From Psychrobacter sp. 72-O-c (lineage in GTDB: Bacteria > Pseudomonadota > Gammaproteobacteria > Pseudomonadales > Moraxellaceae): a DNA stretch of 32,040 nt. The number at the start of each line of letters is the position of its first letter. Positions within the stretch are counted from its first letter, which is position 1. The stretch spans positions 1-32,040 of the forward strand of contig NZ_CAJHBI010000035.1 in the NCBI RefSeq assembly GCF_904846605.1, given 5' to 3'. Below, one piece after another: positions 27,974 to 32,040 of the stretch. Both the position numbers and the translations under genes were made by a program. The notes beneath the pieces were generated by a model. That model ran no database searches. It saw only the letters and a list, made by a program, of their open reading frames with translations, and had not been told where the DNA came from.

Positions 27974-28363
27974 ATGGAATTATTAATTAAATTTATAAAT
28001 AATTTTTTCTATAAAATTTTTTATTACTTCATATTTTTTTATCAAAAAATAATTAGTCCTGTAACGCCTGCTCGCTGTCGATATTATCCAACATGTTCAG
28101 ATTATGGCCAACATGCATTAGCCTGGCATGGGGTTTGGGCAGGCAGTTGGTTACTGTTAAAACGTATCGGTCGCTGTCAGCCATGGGGTGGACATGGCAT
28201 CGACTTTGTACCGTTACCTTTAATGTCTTATACCTATTATTATTTACCTGTAAATGCGCCTTGCTCTCATGCGAACACATCTACTGTTGCAACACCTAGG
28301 CATAACTTTGTCTATCGTGATGGTAGTAGCTATGCTGCTCGCTTAAATTACCTTATGAGATAA
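27974..28363 (+). CDS. yidD: Membrane protein insertion efficiency factor YidD
   Basis: A small protein of 129 residues with the N-terminal hydrophobic/aromatic segment and the family core [19 protein letters not shown] (about 27-45), followed by [20 protein letters not shown]. The Cys residues and the P.RCR.YPTCS motif are diagnostic. YidD works beside the YidC insertase at the inner membrane. The C-terminal tail (about 90-129) after the conserved GIDFVPLP block is longer than in most relatives. No ribosome site is visible; the start lies 1 bp after rnpA in an A-rich stretch, so translation is likely coupled. Confidence 0.95.
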   Translation: MELLIKFINNFFYKIFYYFIFFYQKIISPVTPARCRYYPTCSDYGQHALAWHGVWAGSWLLLKRIGRCQPWGGHGIDFVPLPLMSYTYYYLPVNAPCSHANTSTVATPRHNFVYRDGSSYAARLNYLMR

Positions 28364-28559
28364 CAATAACTTCAATGCTTTTTTAGTGCTTTAGACTGCT
28401 TACCAGCTTATCTACACTATTGGTATCATTTAAGGTGGTTTTTTAGTAAAATGATGAGCATTTTATGTCAATGACTTCTAATGTTGTGGCGCCTCATAAA
28501 GGCTACTACTGGGTTTAGGTCGTGGCATACGCTCAAATTTTTCACTCTAGGATATGTTT

Positions 28560-30254
28560 ATGCAAAAGATATTTCGGGTGATGATCATCGTTGCGATGTT
28601 AATCACCGCTTATCTGCTGATTTTAGCATGGCGAGATGATTATGCCGATGCGCCCGCTGTAGACACGGTGCCACAAACTGCAACCTCAGTAGGTGCTGAC
28701 ATTCCATCTACTACTGGTGCAGCAGGTGATATTCCGGTACAAACGCTACCTACTGATGCTGGCTTGGCAGTAACTGTTCCGACTGCATCGGCTAAAGATG
28801 CCGGTCTCATCACGGTAACGACCAATCGCTATGATATTAAAATCAATCCAGAAGGCGGCGATGTTGTCTATGCTGCCCTTAAGCAGTATGACGCGAAGCT
28901 CGATGGTGATGAGCCTTTTGTATTGCTAGAGAATGATAGCAATCGTGTTTATGTGGCTCAGTCTGGTCTGATTGGTAAAGACGGTATTGATACCGCGGAA
29001 GGTCGCGCTAATTACAGTCATACTGCTAATAGTTACGTCATGAAAGAGGGTCAGCAAACGTTATCAGTACCGCTGACTTATAAAAAAGATGGCGTTACGA
29101 TTACTAAGACCTTTACCTTTACCCATGATAAATACCCTATTGATGTTAGCTATCAAATTCAGAACGCGTCTACGCAGACATGGCAAGGACAGTTATTTGC
29201 GCAACTAAAGCGCGATGACAGCAAAGATCCTGGTATGTCTGATAAAGGTGCGCTGAGTATGGCGACTTACCTAGGCGGTGCTTGGGGCACACCTGATGAT
29301 CCTTATAACAAGCTGAAGTTTGGTGACTTTAGCGATGGTGAATTGACTACGACCACCAGTGATAAAGGTTGGGTCGGCATCGTGCAGCATTATTTTGTAT
29401 CGGCATGGACACCTGAAAATTTCACTGGTAAGTTCTTTAGCCGTGAAACTGGCGATGAATACTTTATTGGCTTTAACAGTCAGCCTATTAATGTTGCAAT
29501 GAACAAGCAAGCAACGTTAAGCGCGACACTATACGCAGGGCCAAAAGTACAGTCTGAGCTTAAAGACGTCGCCATTGGTCTGAATCAGACAGTCGATTAT
29601 GGTCTGTTATGGCCAATCTCAAAAATACTATTTGCTATACTTGATGGTATTCATAACATCATCGGTAACTGGGGCTGGTCAATCATTGGTTTGACGGTCT
29701 TAGTTAAGTTTGCCTTGATGTGGTTCTCTAATAAGAGTTACTACTCAATGGCGAAGATGCGAGCTATTGCACCACGTCTAGCAGCGCTTAAAGAAGAGCA
29801 CGGCAGCGATCGGATGAAAATGTCGCAAGAAATGATGGGTATTTACAAAGAAGAAAAAGTTAACCCAATGGCGGGTTGTCTACCAATATTGATGCAGATG
29901 CCTATCTTCTTAGCCTTGTATTGGGTACTGGTTGAGAGTGTCGAGTTGCGTCACGCGCCATGGATCTTATGGATTCAGGATTTATCAGCGATGGATCCGT
30001 GGTTTATTTTGCCACTACTAATGGGTGCTTCTATGTTTGTTCAGCAGCAGCTAAACCCGCAGCCAACTGATCCCATGCAAGCAAAAGTAATGAAGTTTTT
30101 ACCAATTATCTTTACCGCTTTCATGCTGTTCTTCCCAGCAGGTTTGGTATTGTACTGGACAGTGAATAACTTGTTTAGTATGATCCATCAATATATCGTC
30201 AATAAAAAAGTTCAAGAAGAGCAGAAGCTGCGTACCGTTAAGGTTCTTGATTAA
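28560..30254 (+). CDS. yidC: Membrane protein insertase YidC
   Basis: Inserts and folds inner-membrane proteins, alone or with SecYEG. A first membrane helix (about 6-24, VMIIVAMLITAYLLILAW) is followed by a Thr/Ala/Pro-rich linker (30-75). The periplasmic P1 domain (about 80-345) comes next, then the conserved core with GNWGWSIIGLTVLVKFALMW, YYSMAKMRAIAPRL, MGIYKEEKVNPMAGCLPILMQMP, WILWIQDLSAMDPWFILPLLMG and FPAGLVLYWTVNNL. The C-terminus is short. I chose ATG 28560 because AGGA lies 7 nt before it, whereas ATG 28554 is one base from that site. It sits 196 bp after yidD and ends at a terminator. Confidence 0.96.
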   Translation: MQKIFRVMIIVAMLITAYLLILAWRDDYADAPAVDTVPQTATSVGADIPSTTGAAGDIPVQTLPTDAGLAVTVPTASAKDAGLITVTTNRYDIKINPEGGDVVYAALKQYDAKLDGDEPFVLLENDSNRVYVAQSGLIGKDGIDTAEGRANYSHTANSYVMKEGQQTLSVPLTYKKDGVTITKTFTFTHDKYPIDVSYQIQNASTQTWQGQLFAQLKRDDSKDPGMSDKGALSMATYLGGAWGTPDDPYNKLKFGDFSDGELTTTTSDKGWVGIVQHYFVSAWTPENFTGKFFSRETGDEYFIGFNSQPINVAMNKQATLSATLYAGPKVQSELKDVAIGLNQTVDYGLLWPISKILFAILDGIHNIIGNWGWSIIGLTVLVKFALMWFSNKSYYSMAKMRAIAPRLAALKEEHGSDRMKMSQEMMGIYKEEKVNPMAGCLPILMQMPIFLALYWVLVESVELRHAPWILWIQDLSAMDPWFILPLLMGASMFVQQQLNPQPTDPMQAKVMKFLPIIFTAFMLFFPAGLVLYWTVNNLFSMIHQYIVNKKVQEEQKLRTVKVLD

Positions 30255-30294
30255 TTGACTGTTTGATTGCTAGCTAGTCAGGTTAACGACCAAC

Positions 30295-30324
30295 AAAAAC
30301 CATCGCTCTAGCGGTGGTTTTTTT
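30295..30324 (+). terminator. Rho-independent terminator of yidC
   Basis: AAAAACCATCGC and GCGGTGGTTTTT pair (one G-T pair, TCTA loop) and are followed by a T-run. It separates the yidC transcript from mnmE. Confidence 0.88.
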
Positions 30325-30397
30325 ATGCAATATTTCGTCTTTTTATGCTTATAAAAACCAAATAAGAAATGCCAAACACTGTTATATAAAGTTTGTT

Positions 30398-30426
30398 TTG
30401 TCAGGCCAGTCTGAGCCGTCTATAAT
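30398..30426 (+). promoter_or_regulatory. Sigma-70 promoter of mnmE
   Basis: TTGTCA (30398-30403), a 17-bp spacer and TATAAT (30421-30426). Transcription would begin near 30433, only about 7 nt before the predicted TTG start codon, so the mRNA may be nearly leaderless. Confidence 0.75.
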
Positions 30427-30439
30427 GGAGTTTTAGTTA

Positions 30440-31915
30440 TTGAGAGTAAGTGTGGATTCTATCACAACGTCGTCACCGCCAGCTAATACAGCCGAACTGT
30501 CTAGTTCCTCTGGACCAGCCACGATTGCTGCTATTGCAACGCCGCTGGGCCGTGGCGGGGTAGGTATTATTCGTCTGTCAGGAGTAAAGGCGCATGCTAT
30601 TGCTTGTCAGCTAACGGGTAAGTCGGCTTTCACACCGAGACTGGCCAGTTTCTGCCGTTTTTATCAGGCGGATGGTACGGTCATTGATGAAGGTTTGGTG
30701 CTGTATTTTAAAGCGCCGCATTCATTCACTGGTGAAGACGTGATTGAGTTACAAGGTCATGGCGGTATGATATTACAGAGTCAGTTGTTAGCGCGAGCCT
30801 TTGAGTTAGGCGCGCGGCAAGCTAGTGCTGGAGAGTTCTCTTATCGCGCTTTTGATAATGATAAATTAGACTTGGTACAAGCAGAAGCTATTGCCGATGC
30901 TATTGATGCGACCAGCGCCGCTGCTGCTAGTAGCGCCATACGCTCATTAAGTGGCGAGTTTTCGCAAAAGATTAATCAGTTACTAGAACAGCTAATCCAT
31001 CTGCGTTTGCATGTTGAGGCGGCAATTGACTTCCCTGATGAAGAGGACGTAGACTTTTTATCCGATGGGGTGATTCAGGATAAGCTTGAGCAGACCCAAG
31101 CACAAATTGATCAAGTATTAGCAACCGCCAAACAAGGTCAGCTATTACGCGATGGCATTCACGTGGTATTAGCAGGTAGACCTAATGCGGGTAAATCTAG
31201 TTTGCTCAACCGTCTAGCAGGTCAAGAGCGCGCTATCGTCACCGAAGTGCCAGGTACTACCCGAGATACGTTGCAAGAAACGGTAGTATTGAATGGTTTA
31301 ACGCTACATTTGACTGATACTGCTGGCTTGCGTGATACCGAAGACACCGTAGAGCGTATCGGTATCGAGCGCGCCCACACTGCTATTAAACAGGCTGATA
31401 TATTAATAATGGTCTATGATGTTACTCGTGATATCGAGGACAATGGTACGCCGTTGCAACTAGCAGAACAGCTGTTTGGCGAGTTGCCAGAGGCCAAGCG
31501 CTTACTAATCATTGCCAATAAAAGCGACTTATTGAGCGGCAAATTGAATAATAATATGCCCGATAACGATGTTTCCGCTTCTCAAAACCAGATGAAAAGT
31601 CAGGGCTATGAACAAGTACATGTTTCATGTGAAACAGGTGCTGGTATCGAAAGTCTAATTGAGGCTTTGTGTGCTAAGGTAGGATTTCACCCCCCTGAGA
31701 ATAGCTTGATTGCGCGTACTCGGCACTTAGATGCATTAAGGCGAACTGCTGATTATCTAGCAGAGGCACATGAGCAATTAACGGTATTTAGCGCAGGTGA
31801 GTTAGTTGCTGAAAGCTTACGCCAAGGGCAGATTAGCTTAGGCGAGATTACTGGTGAATTTAGCGCAGATGACTTATTGGGTAAGATTTTTGGTAGTTTT
31901 TGTATTGGTAAATAA
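30440..31915 (+). CDS. mnmE: tRNA modification GTPase MnmE
   Basis: With MnmG it makes the aminomethyl-type modification at U34 of certain tRNAs. The N-terminal folate-binding domain has TIAAIATPLGRGGVGIIRLSG (28-48) and HSFTGEDVIELQGHGG. A helical domain follows, with AIDFPDEEDVDF. The inserted G domain has G1 GRPNAGKSS (near 244-252), GTTRDTL, DTAGLRDTEDTVERIG and NKSDL. The last residues are FCIGK, with the conserved catalytic Cys. The first 27 residues are an unusual Ser/Thr-rich extension. TTG 30440 is the first in-frame start; GTG 30452 is an alternative. GGAG at 30427-30430 would serve as ribosome site only if transcription starts upstream of it. A parS site is embedded near codon 395. 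Confidence 0.96.
   Translation: MRVSVDSITTSSPPANTAELSSSSGPATIAAIATPLGRGGVGIIRLSGVKAHAIACQLTGKSAFTPRLASFCRFYQADGTVIDEGLVLYFKAPHSFTGEDVIELQGHGGMILQSQLLARAFELGARQASAGEFSYRAFDNDKLDLVQAEAIADAIDATSAAAASSAIRSLSGEFSQKINQLLEQLIHLRLHVEAAIDFPDEEDVDFLSDGVIQDKLEQTQAQIDQVLATAKQGQLLRDGIHVVLAGRPNAGKSSLLNRLAGQERAIVTEVPGTTRDTLQETVVLNGLTLHLTDTAGLRDTEDTVERIGIERAHTAIKQADILIMVYDVTRDIEDNGTPLQLAEQLFGELPEAKRLLIIANKSDLLSGKLNNNMPDNDVSASQNQMKSQGYEQVHVSCETGAGIESLIEALCAKVGFHPPENSLIARTRHLDALRRTADYLAEAHEQLTVFSAGELVAESLRQGQISLGEITGEFSADDLLGKIFGSFCIGK
31621..31636. other. parS: parS site 5, inside mnmE
   Basis: TGTTTCATGTGAAACA (15 of 16 match), read as HVSCET-region codons of mnmE. It is on the opposite side of oriC from the other four, about 4.5 kb away. 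Confidence 0.82.
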
Positions 31916-31920
31916 TATAG

Positions 31921-32040
31921 TCAGTTCACAATAAAAAAAATACAGCCCATATCATGAAACAGTTTAGGCAGATTATTCTCCATCCAGCCTTGGCGTAGAA
32001 ATTTAGCTTGTGCCCACTTCTTCTCGATAGGATTTAGATC
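31921..32040 (-). CDS. IS630-like transposase, C-terminal end (cut by window end)
   Basis: The minus-strand frame is open from the window edge to a stop at 31921 and encodes 39 residues beginning DLNPIEKKWAQAKF. This is the C-terminal DDE motif of IS630/Tc1-type transposases (PDLNPIE, with the catalytic Glu), followed by LPKLFHDMGC and FIVN. The gene continues beyond the window. Its end lies 5 bp from the mnmE stop, so an insertion directly abuts mnmE. Completeness and IS ends cannot be judged here. Confidence 0.8.
   Translation of the reverse strand, partial: DLNPIEKKWAQAKFLRQGWMENNLPKLFHDMGCIFFIVN

Overview
This 32 kb window looks like the replication-origin region of a Psychrobacter-type bacterium (Moraxellaceae, Gammaproteobacteria). 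That placement is an inference from protein similarity that I recognise by eye, from the gene order around the origin, and from the moderate-to-low G+C; no database was searched. The conserved core is mnmE <- yidC <- yidD <- rnpA <- rpmH (all + strand), then a DnaA-box-rich oriC at about 26.77-27.12 kb, then dnaA -> dnaN -> recF -> gyrB on the minus strand. Five copies of the palindromic ParB site parS (TGTTTCAYGTGAAACA, one of them relaxed at the first base) lie on both sides of oriC, two inside recF and one inside mnmE. The window therefore carries both the initiation site and a centromere cluster.

Left of the core (1-19 kb) is a mosaic of housekeeping and acquired genes. It opens inside an IS30-family transposase, followed by an abortive-infection-type gene (Abi_C domain). 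Next comes a remnant of the 3' end of guaA, a TPR protein gene, and the intact guaA. The 171-bp guaA remnant is 93% identical to the end of the intact gene and is followed by a terminator, which is the signature of a cassette inserted at the 3' end of guaA. Then come three co-directional genes: an alkyl-DHAP-synthase-like flavoprotein, a GlpD-family glycerol-3-phosphate oxidase and an FGGY kinase. They suggest a glycerol, glycerol-phosphate or ether-lipid pathway. A MalY/PatB-type C-S lyase gene converges on them.

From 11.4 to 13.8 kb is the least ordinary region. It holds a palindrome-rich repeat element, an in-frame 441-bp-spaced duplication encoding an unknown small membrane protein, and a stand-alone AT-rich reverse transcriptase gene. 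The RT has a YADD catalytic motif, a short inverted-repeat leader and a 14-nt direct repeat on each side. It could be a defence-type RT module and is the best candidate here for an undescribed system.

The stretch from 13.8 to 19 kb carries a crotonase, a LysE-type exporter with an unusual loop insertion, rlmF, a multiply broken mntP and a DUF6880-like gene. Two related palindromic elements (near 8.3 and 16.85 kb) look like members of a dispersed intergenic repeat family. The window ends inside an IS630-like transposase just after mnmE.
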